From positions 496,001 to 560,000 of the forward strand of contig NZ_JYLB01000002.1 of assembly GCF_001042905.1 (NCBI RefSeq): DNA of 64,000 nt, in the 5' to 3' direction. Shown in pieces: positions 35,457 to 45,648 of the stretch. The position numbers and the translations under genes are program-made. The notes beneath the pieces were generated by a model. That model was not told where the DNA came from and ran no database searches. It saw only the letters and a list, made by a program, of their open reading frames with translations. How positions within the stretch are numbered: position 1 is the first letter of the stretch; the number at the start of each line of letters is the position of its first letter. The stretch comes from Pseudomonas lini. Lineage in GTDB: Bacteria; Pseudomonadota; Gammaproteobacteria; Pseudomonadales; Pseudomonadaceae.

Positions 35457-35816
35457 ATGTTCAAACCTACGCCAAATCCTCCGGAAACCGACGACGTTTC
35501 CCCCTACGAATCCCTCGATTCCAAAAAACTCAACGAAGCCGCCGACCGCGCCCTCGATTACTACCTCAAACCGCCCATCCCCAAAGACACCCCGCGCAAA
35601 CCCAGCACCATTTACCACGTCGGCGCCGAGGTCGATAACGAAACCCTGCTGGTCAACGCCTGCGAATCCCTGGCGTCAGCGAGCATGATGCTCAGTGAGT
35701 TCGCCGGATTGATGGACATGCCACATCGCAACATGATGTTGGGGATTCAATCGGTGGTCATGCTCGGCGAGCTGGCGGTGAATCGGGTGCTGGATAACTT
35801 CGATCCGCGAGGCTAG
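35457..35816 (+). CDS. DUF6124 family protein (119 aa)
   Basis: It begins MFKPTPNPPE, the typical start of a Pseudomonas-specific family of unknown function. It has a charged N-terminal third, then two predicted helices (about residues 60-115) rich in Met/Ala/Leu (LASASMMLSEFAGLMDMP). AAGGAG precedes the ATG. Related proteins occur in many copies per genome in this group. No function is known to me. Confidence 0.8.
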   Translation: MFKPTPNPPETDDVSPYESLDSKKLNEAADRALDYYLKPPIPKDTPRKPSTIYHVGAEVDNETLLVNACESLASASMMLSEFAGLMDMPHRNMMLGIQSVVMLGELAVNRVLDNFDPRG

Positions 35817-35830
35817 CCAGAAAAAACAAA

Positions 35831-35938
35831 ATCAAAAGATCGCAGCCTTCGGCAGCTCCTACAGATTCGGTGTTCGCCGCCATCTCTCGGTCGAACACAA
35901 TCCCAGGTAGGAGCTGCCGCAGGCTGCGATCTTTTGAT
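35831..35938. repeat. REPIN-like inverted repeat (GTAGGAGCTGCC type)
   Basis: Arms atcaaaagatcgcagccttc... and gtaggagctgccgcaggctg... are separated by a 46-bp spacer, between the convergent DUF6124 gene and AraC-type regulator. Confidence 0.88.
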
Positions 35939-35939
35939 C

Positions 35940-36938
35940 TTAAAGCTCTTGGGCCCGATAGGCCCCCGGCGTCAACCCCGTCCATTTCTTGAACGCCCGG
36001 TGAAACGCCGAAGGCTCGGAAAACCCCAGCTGCTCGGCAATCTGTTGCAACGACAGATCCGCACGCCCCAGGTGATAAATCGCAATGTCCCGGCGCAACT
36101 GGTCCTTCAATTCCTGAAAACTCGTGCCTTCTTCGCGCAAATGCCGACGCAAGGTTTGCGGGCTGATGTGCAGGTGCGCGGCCACCGCTTCCAGATCCGG
36201 CCAGCGCGCACTGTCGCGGCTGAGCAAGCGCCGCAACTGGCTGCTCAGGCTGTCGCCTTCGTCGGGGCGCGAGAGCAGGTCGGCGGGGGAGCGCTCGAGA
36301 AAGTGCTTGAGGGTGCGTTCGTCCTGCAACAGCGGCATGTTCAGGTAGCGACTGTGAAACAGCAGACTGCTCTGCGCGCAAGAAAACTCAAGCGGGCAAG
36401 AAAACAGCAAATCGTATTCGGCCCCGTGTCCGGGCCTCGGGTAGCTGAACGTCGCCTGCTCCAGACGAATGCGCTGGCCAATCAGCCAGCTGCCGAACCG
36501 ATGCCAGATCACCAGCAGGCTTTCGCTGAGGAAGTGGTCCGGGTCCCACAGCGGCGAATCGTCCAGGCCCAGGCGAACCCTGTCGCCTTCGCGGCTCAGC
36601 GTCAGACGCGGCGCGCCGGGGAACAGGCTGTAAAACAACAAACCGCGATTGAGCGCTTTCTCCAGCGTGCGGCAGTGGATCACCGCGTGGCACATCATCG
36701 CGAAGCTGCCGGGTTTGCTCGGCGCCTGCCCGAAGCCCAGGTATTCGTCGTCCAGGGCCAGCCACAGCCCCTGGATCAATCGGGCGAACTGCTCGGGCGC
36801 GATTCGGGCGCGCGGCTCCTCGAGCAACTCGGGGCTGATCCCCAGTTGCTGCAACAGACTCGAATAGTCGTAACCACGCCGACGCGCGCCACCGAGGGCG
36901 GCGCGGGCGAAATGGCTGGCGATGGTGCGTTCGCGCAT
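35940..36938 (-). CDS. AraC-family transcriptional regulator (332 aa)
   Basis: The N-terminal ligand-binding domain is of the PF12625 type (about residues 1-190, SHFARAALGGARRRG). A C-terminal AraC double helix-turn-helix follows (AAHLHISPQTLRRHLREEG, then IAEQLGFSEPSAFHRAFKKW). I prefer ATG 36938. A TTG at 37013 extends the frame, but it sits in the operator-like repeats and has no ribosome binding site. It is divergent from dctA; in PAO1 a similar regulator adjoins dctA. Confidence 0.88.
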   Translation of the reverse strand: MRERTIASHFARAALGGARRRGYDYSSLLQQLGISPELLEEPRARIAPEQFARLIQGLWLALDDEYLGFGQAPSKPGSFAMMCHAVIHCRTLEKALNRGLLFYSLFPGAPRLTLSREGDRVRLGLDDSPLWDPDHFLSESLLVIWHRFGSWLIGQRIRLEQATFSYPRPGHGAEYDLLFSCPLEFSCAQSSLLFHSRYLNMPLLQDERTLKHFLERSPADLLSRPDEGDSLSSQLRRLLSRDSARWPDLEAVAAHLHISPQTLRRHLREEGTSFQELKDQLRRDIAIYHLGRADLSLQQIAEQLGFSEPSAFHRAFKKWTGLTPGAYRAQEL

Positions 36939-36998
36939 AGAGAGCAGGTCCGTCCACTGAGCAATGGATGGTAGCGGTGCCCGTCGAGAATGAACAAG

Positions 36999-37012
36999 GC
37001 GGATATCCGCCA
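36999..37012. promoter_or_regulatory. Operator-like palindrome 1
   Basis: ggcggatatccgcc is a perfect 14-bp palindrome upstream of the AraC-type gene. A near-identical copy lies exactly 40 bp away (37039). Confidence 0.65.
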
Positions 37013-37038
37013 AATTGCAGGACGAGGTTTGGCTGGTG

Positions 37039-37052
37039 GGCGGAAATCCGCC
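37039..37052. promoter_or_regulatory. Operator-like palindrome 2
   Basis: ggcggaaatccgcc differs from the site at 36999 by one central base. Centres are 40 bp apart, close to four DNA turns. Confidence 0.65.
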
Positions 37053-37131
37053 ACATCGTTGTGACTGGTTAGTGACCCAAAAAAACCTGTAACCCTTGAT
37101 GTCACAAGGCTGGCAGGGTTTTTTTCGAAGG

Positions 37132-37146
37132 TGGCACGGGGCTTGC
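37132..37146 (+). promoter_or_regulatory. RpoN (sigma-54) promoter of dctA
   Basis: TGGCACGGGGCTTGC has the -24/-12 layout and lies 133 bp before dctA. dctA is RpoN- and DctBD-dependent in other pseudomonads; dctBD are not in this window. Confidence 0.88.
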
Positions 37147-37278
37147 GATACAAGCCGCAGAGGTCTGCCATCGCGCAGCTCGACAAAACAAATCCCTCCA
37201 GTGCAGGAGGGTTCGCAATTGAGGTGTCAGGGACAACAGACGGATGTTGTTACTGAGGCACTCTTGAGGAACTTTGCA

Positions 37279-38613
37279 ATGACGACTCGTCAGCCACTGT
37301 ATAAATCCCTGTACTTCCAGGTGATCGTTGCCATCGCTATCGGCATCCTGCTCGGTCACTTCTACCCGCAGACCGGTGTAGCCCTCAAGCCGCTGGGTGA
37401 CGGGTTCATCAAACTGATCAAAATGGTCATCGCACCGATCATCTTCTGTACCGTTGTCAGCGGCATCGCCGGCATGCAGAACATGAAATCGGTCGGCAAG
37501 ACCGGCGGCTATGCGCTGCTGTACTTCGAAATCGTCTCCACCATTGCCTTGCTGATCGGTCTGGTCGTGGTCAACGTCGTGCAACCGGGCGCCGGCATGC
37601 ACATCGACGTGACGACTCTGGACACCAGCAAAATCGCTGGCTTCATCTCGGCCGGTAAAGACCAGAGCATCATTGCTTTTGTCCTCAACGTGATCCCGAA
37701 CACCATCGTCGGCGCCTTCGCCAACGGCGACATCCTGCAAGTGCTGATGTTCTCGGTGATCTTCGGTTTCGCCCTGCATCGCCTGGGTGCCTACGGCAAA
37801 CCGGTGCTGGACTTCATCGATCGCTTTGCTCACGTGATGTTCAACATCATCAACATGATCATGAAGCTCGCTCCAGTCGGCGCGTTCGGTGCGATGGCCT
37901 TCACCATCGGTGCCTACGGTGTCGGTTCGTTGGTGCAACTCGGTCAGCTGATGATCTGCTTCTACATCACCTGCATCCTGTTCGTGCTTCTGGTTCTGGG
38001 CGCCATCTGCCGCGCGCACGGTTTCAGCGTTATCAAACTGATTCGCTACATCCGTGAAGAACTGTTGATCGTGCTGGGCACTTCCTCTTCGGAATCCGCG
38101 CTGCCACGCATGCTGATCAAGATGGAACGCCTGGGTGCGCAGAAATCGGTTGTGGGTCTGGTGATCCCGACTGGCTACTCGTTTAACCTCGACGGTACCT
38201 CGATCTACCTGACCATGGCGGCTGTGTTCATCGCTCAGGCGACTGACACCCCGATGGACCTCACTCACCAGATCACCTTGCTGCTGGTGCTGCTGTTGTC
38301 CTCCAAAGGTGCGGCGGGTGTGACCGGTAGTGGTTTCATCGTGCTGGCAGCCACTCTGTCGGCCGTGGGTACTCTGCCGGTGGCCGGTCTGGCGCTGATC
38401 CTCGGTATCGACCGCTTCATGTCCGAAGCCCGTGCGCTGACCAATCTTGTTGGTAACGCCGTGGCCACCATCGTGGTCGCCAAGTGGGTGAAAGAGCTGG
38501 ATGAAGACAAGCTGCAAGTCGAGCTGGCTTCCGGCGGTCGCGGTATCTCCGACGAGCGTGAAGTAGACGACCTGGGTGTGGCTGAAGGCCCAACCCCGGC
38601 CAGCGTCAAGTAA
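37279..38613 (+). CDS. dctA: C4-dicarboxylate/H+ symporter DctA (444 aa)
   Basis: It is a dicarboxylate/amino-acid:cation symporter family protein with about eight membrane segments and the family motifs [25 protein letters not shown] and [13 protein letters not shown]. It imports succinate, fumarate and malate. ATG 37279 has GAGGA upstream; the longer open frame runs through the RpoN promoter and is not real. A strong terminator follows. Confidence 0.96.
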   Translation: MTTRQPLYKSLYFQVIVAIAIGILLGHFYPQTGVALKPLGDGFIKLIKMVIAPIIFCTVVSGIAGMQNMKSVGKTGGYALLYFEIVSTIALLIGLVVVNVVQPGAGMHIDVTTLDTSKIAGFISAGKDQSIIAFVLNVIPNTIVGAFANGDILQVLMFSVIFGFALHRLGAYGKPVLDFIDRFAHVMFNIINMIMKLAPVGAFGAMAFTIGAYGVGSLVQLGQLMICFYITCILFVLLVLGAICRAHGFSVIKLIRYIREELLIVLGTSSSESALPRMLIKMERLGAQKSVVGLVIPTGYSFNLDGTSIYLTMAAVFIAQATDTPMDLTHQITLLLVLLLSSKGAAGVTGSGFIVLAATLSAVGTLPVAGLALILGIDRFMSEARALTNLVGNAVATIVVAKWVKELDEDKLQVELASGGRGISDEREVDDLGVAEGPTPASVK

Positions 38614-38625
38614 GTACTCTGGCTG

Positions 38626-38657
38626 CATGAAAAACCCGCTTCGGCGGGTTTTTTCAT
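38626..38657 (+). terminator. Rho-independent terminator after dctA
   Basis: catgaaaaacccgc-ttcg-gcgggttttttcatg, 13 bp after the stop. Confidence 0.93.
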
Positions 38658-38758
38658 GCCTGCGATTTGAGCGCAACGGTCACCGCCACTGACACATAAG
38701 GTGATTGCTGCAATGTCCTCGGCTGCCTAGGCTTGGGGGATCGCACTGGAGAACACTT

Positions 38759-39940
38759 ATGCTCGGTCCACTGGCATCACTCAAGGTTCTGGATTTCTCG
38801 ACACTGCTGCCGGGGCCGTTCGCCTCATTGCTGCTGGCAGACATGGGCGCCGAGGTGCTGCGCATCGAATCGCCGACCCGCATGGACCTGCTGCGAGTAT
38901 TGCCGCCGCATGATCAAGGCGTTTCGGCCAGCCACGCGTACCTCAATCGCAACAAGCGCAGCCTGGCCCTGGACCTCAAGCAGCCCGAGGCACTGGAGGT
39001 GATCAAGCAATTGCTGCAGGACCACGACATCGTGCTGGAGCAGTTTCGTCCCGGCGTGATGGACCGGCTCGGTTTGGGGTATGAAGCCTTGAAGGCGATC
39101 AATCCGAAGCTGATTTATGTGTCGATCACCGGTTATGGCCAGACCGGCCCCTACAAGGATCGCGCCGGGCACGACATCAACTACCTGGCGCTGGCGGGGC
39201 TTTCGAGCTACACCGGTCGCGCTGACAGCGGGCCGGTGCCGTTGGGCATGCAGGTAGCGGATGTCGCCGGTGGCTCGCTGCACGGGGTGATCGGCCTGCT
39301 GGCAGCGGTGATCGCACGGCAGCAGACAGGGCAGGGGCAACATCTGGATGTGAGCATGACCGACTGCGCCTTCAGCCTGAATGCCATGGCCGGTGCCGGG
39401 TACCTGGCCTGTGGCGTGGAGCCGGGCAGGGAAGATCAGATGCTCAATGGTGGCAGCTTCTACGACTACTACCGCTCGCGCGATGGGCGCTGGCTGTCGG
39501 TGGGCAGTCTGGAGCCGGTGTTCATGCAGCAACTCTGTACGGCGCTGGGCCGGCCGGAACTGGCGGCCCAGGGACTGTCACCCGAACCGGCCCGGCAACA
39601 GGCGCTCAAGGAGGCGTTGAAAGTTGAATTCGAAAAATACGACTTTGCCGAGTTGTGTGAGCTGTTTGCCGGGGTCGATGCGTGCGTCGAACCGGTGTTG
39701 AGCCTGGGCGAAGCGGTGCGGCATCCGCAGTTGAAGGCACGGGAATTGGTGACTGAGGTGCCGAGGGGCGATGGTTCGACCCAGGCGCAGATGGCTTGCC
39801 CGTTGAAGTTTTCGGATGGATTGCCTGAGCCTCGGCATGTCGGGGCGGGGCTGGGTGAGCACACCGATCAGGTGTTGGGGGAATTGGGGTTTAGTGTTGA
39901 GCGGATCGAGGAATTGCGGCGTGCCAGGGTGGTTCTCTAG
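38759..39940 (+). CDS. CaiB/BaiF (family III) CoA-transferase (393 aa)
   Basis: The N-terminus LKVLDFSTLLPGPFASLLLADMGAEVLRIE, broken here as LDFSTLLPGPF near residue 11 and ADMGAEVLRIE near 27, is typical of the family. RNKRSLALDLK and GYGQTGPYKDRAGHDIN (catalytic Asp near residue 140) follow. It moves CoA between carboxylic acids or acts as an alpha-methylacyl-CoA racemase; which one cannot be told. CTGGAG precedes the ATG. It stands alone, between the dctA terminator and a REPIN. Confidence 0.9.
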   Translation: MLGPLASLKVLDFSTLLPGPFASLLLADMGAEVLRIESPTRMDLLRVLPPHDQGVSASHAYLNRNKRSLALDLKQPEALEVIKQLLQDHDIVLEQFRPGVMDRLGLGYEALKAINPKLIYVSITGYGQTGPYKDRAGHDINYLALAGLSSYTGRADSGPVPLGMQVADVAGGSLHGVIGLLAAVIARQQTGQGQHLDVSMTDCAFSLNAMAGAGYLACGVEPGREDQMLNGGSFYDYYRSRDGRWLSVGSLEPVFMQQLCTALGRPELAAQGLSPEPARQQALKEALKVEFEKYDFAELCELFAGVDACVEPVLSLGEAVRHPQLKARELVTEVPRGDGSTQAQMACPLKFSDGLPEPRHVGAGLGEHTDQVLGELGFSVERIEELRRARVVL

Positions 39941-39949
39941 CGTCTGTCC

Positions 39950-40055
39950 CGGCCCCATCGCGGGCAAGCCCGCTCCCACAGTGGTCGGAGTCGTTCACAA
40001 ATTTTGTAATCAAAGCTGATCCCTGTGGGAGCGGGCTTGCCCGCGATGAGGCCGG
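39950..40055. repeat. REPIN (GTGGGAGCGGGCTTGCCCGCGAT type)
   Basis: Full arms with core gcgggcaagcccgctcccac. The spacer ggtcggagtcgttcacaaat... closely resembles that at 34974. Confidence 0.92.
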
Positions 40056-40076
40056 CCGAACCACCACAAATCTGAC

Positions 40077-40571
40077 TTATTCGACCCGCATCTCCCCACT
40101 AAACACCAATGTATTTCTGCACCGCCTACACAAATACCGCCGCCCCTGCCTCACCAATCCATGACGCTGCGCCGAAAACGGGAAATCGCTGTCGGCGCAC
40201 GGGCATTTGTAGATGTAGCGGGTCACGCTGCGGCGTTTGACGTCGTAGGTGTGGCAGCGGTTGGGCGGCAGCTCGTAAACACCGCGCATGATCAGTTGCC
40301 ACTCTTCGCCGTGAGGCTGGATGCGGTCGCCGAACAGTTGATGGGCGATCAGATGCGCGACTTCATGCGCCACGGTCTGCTTGAGGAAGTCTTCGGTGTT
40401 TTCCCGGTACAGCTGCGGATTGAAGCGCAGCAGGTTCTCGTGCAAATGCGCGACACCGGCTTTTTGCCCGCGCAGCTTGAGGCTCACCACGGGGCGTTTG
40501 AAAGGTCGTTTGAAAAAGGATTCGGCTTGTTGGAAACAGTCTTCGACGCGGGTATTGAGTTGCTCGGGCAT
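40077..40571 (-). CDS. SprT family zinc metalloprotease-like protein (164 aa)
   Basis: The zinc-binding HEVAHLIAHQ lies near residue 71. A C-terminal zinc-ribbon-like region has Cys pairs (YKCPCADSD and LCRRCRNT). This is the SprT/Spartan layout, and the length matches bacterial SprT (about 165). The substrate in bacteria is uncertain. I chose ATG 40571 for GGAG upstream and family length; the longer frame runs back over the Yip1 gene. Confidence 0.9.
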   Translation of the reverse strand: MPEQLNTRVEDCFQQAESFFKRPFKRPVVSLKLRGQKAGVAHLHENLLRFNPQLYRENTEDFLKQTVAHEVAHLIAHQLFGDRIQPHGEEWQLIMRGVYELPPNRCHTYDVKRRSVTRYIYKCPCADSDFPFSAQRHGLVRQGRRYLCRRCRNTLVFSGEMRVE

Positions 40572-40675
40572 GCTTGATGGATCTCCAGAGACGTCGAGTA
40601 TGCCGCAACCCTCGGGACTTGCGAATCGCTCAGGCGCCGAATGGTTGGTGCTCCTGCTCATTCTTAGAGAGTAGA

Positions 40676-40695
40676 AGGCCGCCTTGCGGCGGCCT
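40676..40695. terminator. GC-rich hairpin between two minus-strand genes
   Basis: aggccgcc-ttgc-ggcggcct lies after the Yip1 gene and before sprT. It lacks a strong T-run, so it may be a weak terminator or an RNA-stabilising hairpin. Confidence 0.45.
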
Positions 40696-40729
40696 GTGTT
40701 GGCAGATCTTGTTTTTGGTGGGTGTGTTG

Positions 40730-41332
40730 CTAATTGGTATAGACCGGCCCCACGCCGAGTCCCCAGACAATTACCGTGAACGCCATGATCGCCACCAGCA
40801 CCACCAGTCCTACGGCGAGCACCGAGCTTGAAAACAGGAATCCCTCGTCCGAAGGAATGTTCATGAACGTTGGCAGACCCACATACAGCAGGTACACCGT
40901 GTAGCAGATGGCTGCGGTGCCGACGATCATTCCCAGCCACATATGCGGGTACAGCGCCGCCAGACCGCCGATGAACAGTGGCGTCGCGGTGTACGTTGCG
41001 AACGCGACACAGCGCGCCAGGCTCGGGTTGGCGTCATAGGTGCGGGCCATCCAGTGGATGAAAGCCCCCATCACCGCGACACCGCCGAGCATCGCCAGGT
41101 ACGACATGATGGTCATCCACAGCGCGCTTTCCATGGTCAGCATTACCGGCGCCCGGTTACCAATGACCCAGCCGACCTGCGTGGTGCCGATAAACGCCGA
41201 TACGGCGGGGATCGCCGCCAGAATCAGGGTGTGCGTGAGGTACATGTGGCTGATGCTTTCCTCCTGGTCGCCACGGATTTCTTTCCATTCCTGGTCAGGG
41301 TGGGTGAAGAGCCCCACTACGTGATGGATCAT
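40730..41332 (-). CDS. Yip1-family inner-membrane protein (200 aa)
   Basis: It has five or six hydrophobic segments from residue 30 onward, and starts with a short amphipathic stretch (VVGLFTHPDQEWKEI) typical of the bacterial Yip1-like family. GAGGAG precedes ATG 41332; the frame opens 9 codons earlier without a site. The function of bacterial members is not established. Confidence 0.85.
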   Translation of the reverse strand: MIHHVVGLFTHPDQEWKEIRGDQEESISHMYLTHTLILAAIPAVSAFIGTTQVGWVIGNRAPVMLTMESALWMTIMSYLAMLGGVAVMGAFIHWMARTYDANPSLARCVAFATYTATPLFIGGLAALYPHMWLGMIVGTAAICYTVYLLYVGLPTFMNIPSDEGFLFSSSVLAVGLVVLVAIMAFTVIVWGLGVGPVYTN

Positions 41333-41763
41333 GCCAGTCACTCCTCTTGTTGTTGCCATCGCCCCCCAGCGGAGCGCTTACGGGCCAAAGTGGCCAGGTA
41401 AGTACAGGTCTGAATACGTGTGCGACCTTATGCCGCAGTATAGAAAGGAGTTACCGGTAATAGTGCGAGGGGCTTAGAGCAAATCGCGCTGTAAAGCACC
41501 TTGTTAATCGCGCAAATGCATTGGGAAGTTGATCTTCGCCGGTGCTGAATTGGTTGAAGATCATGGATATGTACCGGGATCTCTCGAGCTGCCGCAGGCT
41601 GCGATCTTTTGATCTTGATCTTCAGTGGTGCTGAAATAGCCAAAATCAAAAGATCGCAGCCTTCGGCAGCTCCTACGGGGATTGCGATTCTCCGGGCTAT
41701 TCGCCCTTGAACGGTTTTTGCGTAAAATGCCGGCCTTTCGTCACACCTCACGGATTTCGCGTC
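41333..41763. other. Intergenic region between Yip1 and ttcA genes
   Basis: About 430 bp. It must hold the two divergent promoters. A REP-like inverted repeat occupies 41586-41676. I see no gene or named operator in the rest. Confidence 0.5.
41586..41676. repeat. REPIN-like inverted repeat (GTAGGAGCTGCC type), left end truncated
   Basis: The left arm starts at gagctgccgcaggc, lacking gtag. The right arm is complete, ending agctcctac. Confidence 0.85.
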
Positions 41764-42588
41764 ATGGGCACTCTTACGGTCAACCAGAACAAACTGCAAA
41801 AGCGCCTTCGCCGCCAGGCGGGTGAGGCTGTCGCCGATTTCAACATGATTGAAGATGGCGACAAGGTCATGGTCTGCCTGTCCGGTGGCAAGGACAGCTA
41901 CACCATGCTCGACGTGCTGATGCATTTGCAGAAGGTCGCCCCGATCAAGTTCGACATCGTCGCCGTGAACATGGACCAGAAGCAGCCAGGCTTTCCCGAG
42001 CACGTGCTGCCGGCTTACCTTAAAGAACTGGGCGTCGAGTATCACATCGTCGAGAAAGACACCTATTCGGTGGTCAAGGAGCTTATTCCTGAGGGAAAAA
42101 CCACCTGCTCGCTGTGCTCGCGCCTGCGTCGCGGCACGCTCTACACCTTTGCCGATGAAATCGGCGCGACCAAAATGGCCCTCGGTCACCATCGCGACGA
42201 CATCGTCGAGACGTTCTTCCTGAACATGTTCTTCAACGGTTCGCTCAAGGCCATGCCGCCGAAGTTGCGCGCCGACGACGGTCGCAACGTGGTGATCCGC
42301 CCGCTGGCCTACTGCAACGAAAAAGACATTCAGGCTTACTCGGACTTCAAGCAATTCCCGATCATCCCGTGCAACCTCTGCGGCTCCCAGGAAAACCTGC
42401 AACGCCAGGTGGTTAAAGAGATGCTGCAGGAGTGGGAACACAAGACGCCGGGCCGTACCGAAAGCATTTTCCGCAGCTTGCAGAACGTGATTCCGTCGCA
42501 ACTGGCGGACCGCAATCTGTTTGACTTCACCAATCTGCGCATCGATGAAACCGCCGCTTCACGGTTCGTGAATGTGGTGAACCTCTAA
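41764..42588 (+). CDS. ttcA: tRNA 2-thiocytidine synthetase TtcA (274 aa)
   Basis: It has the PP-loop SGGKDS near residue 42, and the conserved Cys pairs CSLC (near 119) and CNLC (near 206) that hold the iron-sulfur cluster. [16 protein letters not shown] is a family signature. It thiolates C32 of several tRNAs. ATG 41764 gives the family length; an earlier frame start is not supported. Confidence 0.96.
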   Translation: MGTLTVNQNKLQKRLRRQAGEAVADFNMIEDGDKVMVCLSGGKDSYTMLDVLMHLQKVAPIKFDIVAVNMDQKQPGFPEHVLPAYLKELGVEYHIVEKDTYSVVKELIPEGKTTCSLCSRLRRGTLYTFADEIGATKMALGHHRDDIVETFFLNMFFNGSLKAMPPKLRADDGRNVVIRPLAYCNEKDIQAYSDFKQFPIIPCNLCGSQENLQRQVVKEMLQEWEHKTPGRTESIFRSLQNVIPSQLADRNLFDFTNLRIDETAASRFVNVVNL

Positions 42589-42594
42589 ACAAAA

Positions 42595-42684
42595 TGTGGG
42601 AGCGGGCTTGCTCGCGAATGCGGTGTGCCATCCGACATCTATGTTGAATGACACACCGCATTCGCGAGCAAGCCCGCTCCCACA
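42595..42684. repeat. REPIN with extended arms (CTCGCGAA variant)
   Basis: Arms tgtgggagcgggcttgctcg... continue into gcggtgtg and its partner cacaccgc, so the symmetry runs well past the usual core. Confidence 0.9.
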
Positions 42685-42711
42685 GGTTTTTCGTTAACCT
42701 CAGGAGAGGGC

Positions 42712-43386
42712 ATGCGCGACTACAAGTGGCTGAACGAATACTGCTTGAACCGCTTCGGTTCGGCGGCTGAACTGGAAGCCCATCTGCCCGTTCCCAAGAC
42801 CCCGGCGCAATTGCGCAAGATCAGTGACGACCGCTACCTCTCGACCATGGCGTTGCGGGTATTCCGCGCCGGGCTCAAGCACAGCCTTGTGGACGCCAAA
42901 TGGCCGGCGTTCGAAGAGGTGTTCTTCAAGTTCGACCCGGAAAAAGTCGTGCTGATGAGCGCCGAGCATCTGGAGCGCTTGATGCAGGACGCGCGGATCA
43001 TCCGCCACCTGGGCAAGCTCAAGAGCGTGCCGCGCAATGCGCAGTTCATTCTGGATGTGGCCCATGAGAAGGGCAGCTTTGGTGCCCTGATCGCCGAATG
43101 GCCGGTGACCGATATCGTCGGTTTGTGGACCTACCTGAAAAAACACGGGCATCAGCTGGGCGGGTTATCAGCACCGCGATTCTTGCGGATGGTCGGCAAG
43201 GACACCTTCGTGCCGAGCTACGACGTGGTGGCAGCGCTGAGTGCGCAGAAGATTGTCGACAAGGTGCCTACCAGTTTGCGGGACATGGCTACGGTGCAGG
43301 CTGCGTTCAACCAATGGCACGAAGAGAGCGGTGGGCGGCCGATGAGCCAGATTTCGATGATGCTGGCTTACACAGTGAATCATTGA
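42712..43386 (+). CDS. DNA-3-methyladenine glycosylase I-like protein (224 aa)
   Basis: It is a Tag-type helical protein: RALGLK-like segment FRAGLKHSLVD near residue 55, WPAFEEVFF, and a long helical core ending PMSQISMMLAY. The zinc-binding Cys/His set of classic Tag is not obvious, so it may be a diverged branch. CAGGAG precedes the ATG. The likely role is removal of alkylated adenine from DNA, with moderate certainty. Confidence 0.72.
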   Translation: MRDYKWLNEYCLNRFGSAAELEAHLPVPKTPAQLRKISDDRYLSTMALRVFRAGLKHSLVDAKWPAFEEVFFKFDPEKVVLMSAEHLERLMQDARIIRHLGKLKSVPRNAQFILDVAHEKGSFGALIAEWPVTDIVGLWTYLKKHGHQLGGLSAPRFLRMVGKDTFVPSYDVVAALSAQKIVDKVPTSLRDMATVQAAFNQWHEESGGRPMSQISMMLAYTVNH

Positions 43387-43399
43387 GACCGAGTCGATC

Positions 43400-43486
43400 C
43401 CTTCGCGAGCAAGCCCGCTCCCACATTAAACCGAGTTCTGTCAGTTGGAATGCGGTCAAATGTGGGAGCGGGCTTGCTCGCGAAGG
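43400..43486. repeat. REPIN (CTCGCGAAGG variant)
   Basis: Arms ccttcgcgagcaagcccgct... and its complement fill the whole gap between two convergent genes. Confidence 0.9.
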
Positions 43487-43493
43487 CGTCCTG

Positions 43494-43919
43494 TCAGGCG
43501 ACGCTGGTCTCGCCTTCACCCGCCAACTTGCGGTTCAACTGAAACCGCCACCGCACATACAACATTGCCGAGCAGAACACCGCCAGGCTCGCGCCCATCT
43601 CCAATAAACCGAACAGCTGCCGGTTCGGGTCATACGCGGCCAATGCGCCCTTCATGAAATACAGGTTCACCACAAAACACATCCACGAATGCCCACGGGC
43701 GCTGCCGACGATCATCCCCGGCGCCATCAACAATAGCGGCACCAGTTCGATCAGCAGAATCACCCACGGTCGCGCGCCATGCAGGTCGGCGAATACCAGG
43801 TAGTAGACGCAGAGCAGTCCCACCAGGCCGAAAAAGCACAGCAGGCTGATGACGCGCATCGCCCGTACTCGCGGTTCGAGCCATTCGATGGAAGGCAGAA
43901 TCTTCGGCTTTTTGGCCAT
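43494..43919 (-). CDS. DUF2069 membrane protein (141 aa)
   Basis: There are four predicted membrane segments (about residues 22-42, 52-70, 75-92, 103-122) and a basic C-terminal tail. Its length and position immediately downstream of wrbA match the DUF2069 protein found beside wrbA in other pseudomonads. It starts 1 bp after wrbA stops. Function unknown. Confidence 0.82.
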   Translation of the reverse strand: MAKKPKILPSIEWLEPRVRAMRVISLLCFFGLVGLLCVYYLVFADLHGARPWVILLIELVPLLLMAPGMIVGSARGHSWMCFVVNLYFMKGALAAYDPNRQLFGLLEMGASLAVFCSAMLYVRWRFQLNRKLAGEGETSVA

Positions 43920-43920
43920 A

Positions 43921-44958
<1,038 letters not shown>

Positions 44959-44981
44959 TCATTTTTGACAAGGATCGAGAC

Positions 44982-45449
44982 ATGACAAGGCAACTGGCAG
45001 CGGCATTGGCGATCATGGGGGCGTTATTGCTGGGGGGCTGCGGCAACGACTATGGCGTCGACCAGAACGGTCACAAAGTCGCCGCCGAGCGTCTGGACAA
45101 ACAATGGCTGGTGCTCAATTACTGGGCCGAATGGTGCGGCCCGTGCCGTACCGAGATTCCTGAGTTGAACGTGCTGGCCGAGCAGCTCAAGGGCAAGAAG
45201 ATCGGTGTGTTCGGGGTCAACTTCGACAATGTGCAGGGCGAAGAGCTGAAAAGCGCCAGCGAGAAACTGGGAATCGCTTTCACCGTGCTGGCCCAGGACC
45301 CGGCCGACCTTTTTGAATTGCCGCGCAGTGAAGCGCTGCCGGTGACTTACATCATCGATGACAAAGGCAAGGTGCGGGAGCAGTTGATGGGGGAGCAGAC
45401 GGCGGCGGGGGTGATGGCGAAGCTTGAGGCGTTGCAGGCTAAAAATTGA
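44982..45449 (+). CDS. TlpA-like thioredoxin lipoprotein (155 aa)
   Basis: A lipoprotein signal peptide has lipobox LLGGC (Cys at about residue 20). A thioredoxin/TlpA domain has the redox motif WAEWCGPCRTEIP and cis-Pro loop LPVTYIID. It is probably a membrane-anchored periplasmic disulfide reductase. It is divergent from the arsC-like gene. ATG 44982 has AAGGA upstream. Confidence 0.9.
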   Translation: MTRQLAAALAIMGALLLGGCGNDYGVDQNGHKVAAERLDKQWLVLNYWAEWCGPCRTEIPELNVLAEQLKGKKIGVFGVNFDNVQGEELKSASEKLGIAFTVLAQDPADLFELPRSEALPVTYIIDDKGKVREQLMGEQTAAGVMAKLEALQAKN

Positions 45450-45452
45450 TCT

Positions 45453-45518
45453 GTAGGAGCCAGGCTTGCCGGCGAAGGCGTACTTTGGAGCGCCTCCGCC
45501 GGCAAGCCTGGCTCCTAC
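45453..45518. repeat. REP-like inverted repeat (TAGGAGCCAGGCTTGCCGGCG type)
   Basis: Arms gtaggagccaggcttgccgg and its complement have an 18-bp middle. The same family recurs at 57835. Confidence 0.9.
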
Positions 45519-45534
45519 GAAAAGCAGTTCACTG

Positions 45535-45636
45535 ATCATTCCCACGCTCTGCGTGGGAATGCCGCCCGGGACGCTCCGCGTCCCTGTGACGCAGAGCGTC
45601 ACTAGATGCATCCCTTTGCTGCGCGTGGGAACGATC
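45535..45636. repeat. REP-like element (GTTCCCACGC type)
   Basis: Outer arms tcattcccacgc...gcgtgggaacga with an inner gggacgctccgcgtccc. Related to the element at 34857. Confidence 0.85.
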
Positions 45637-45648
45637 GGAGCGAGAGGA

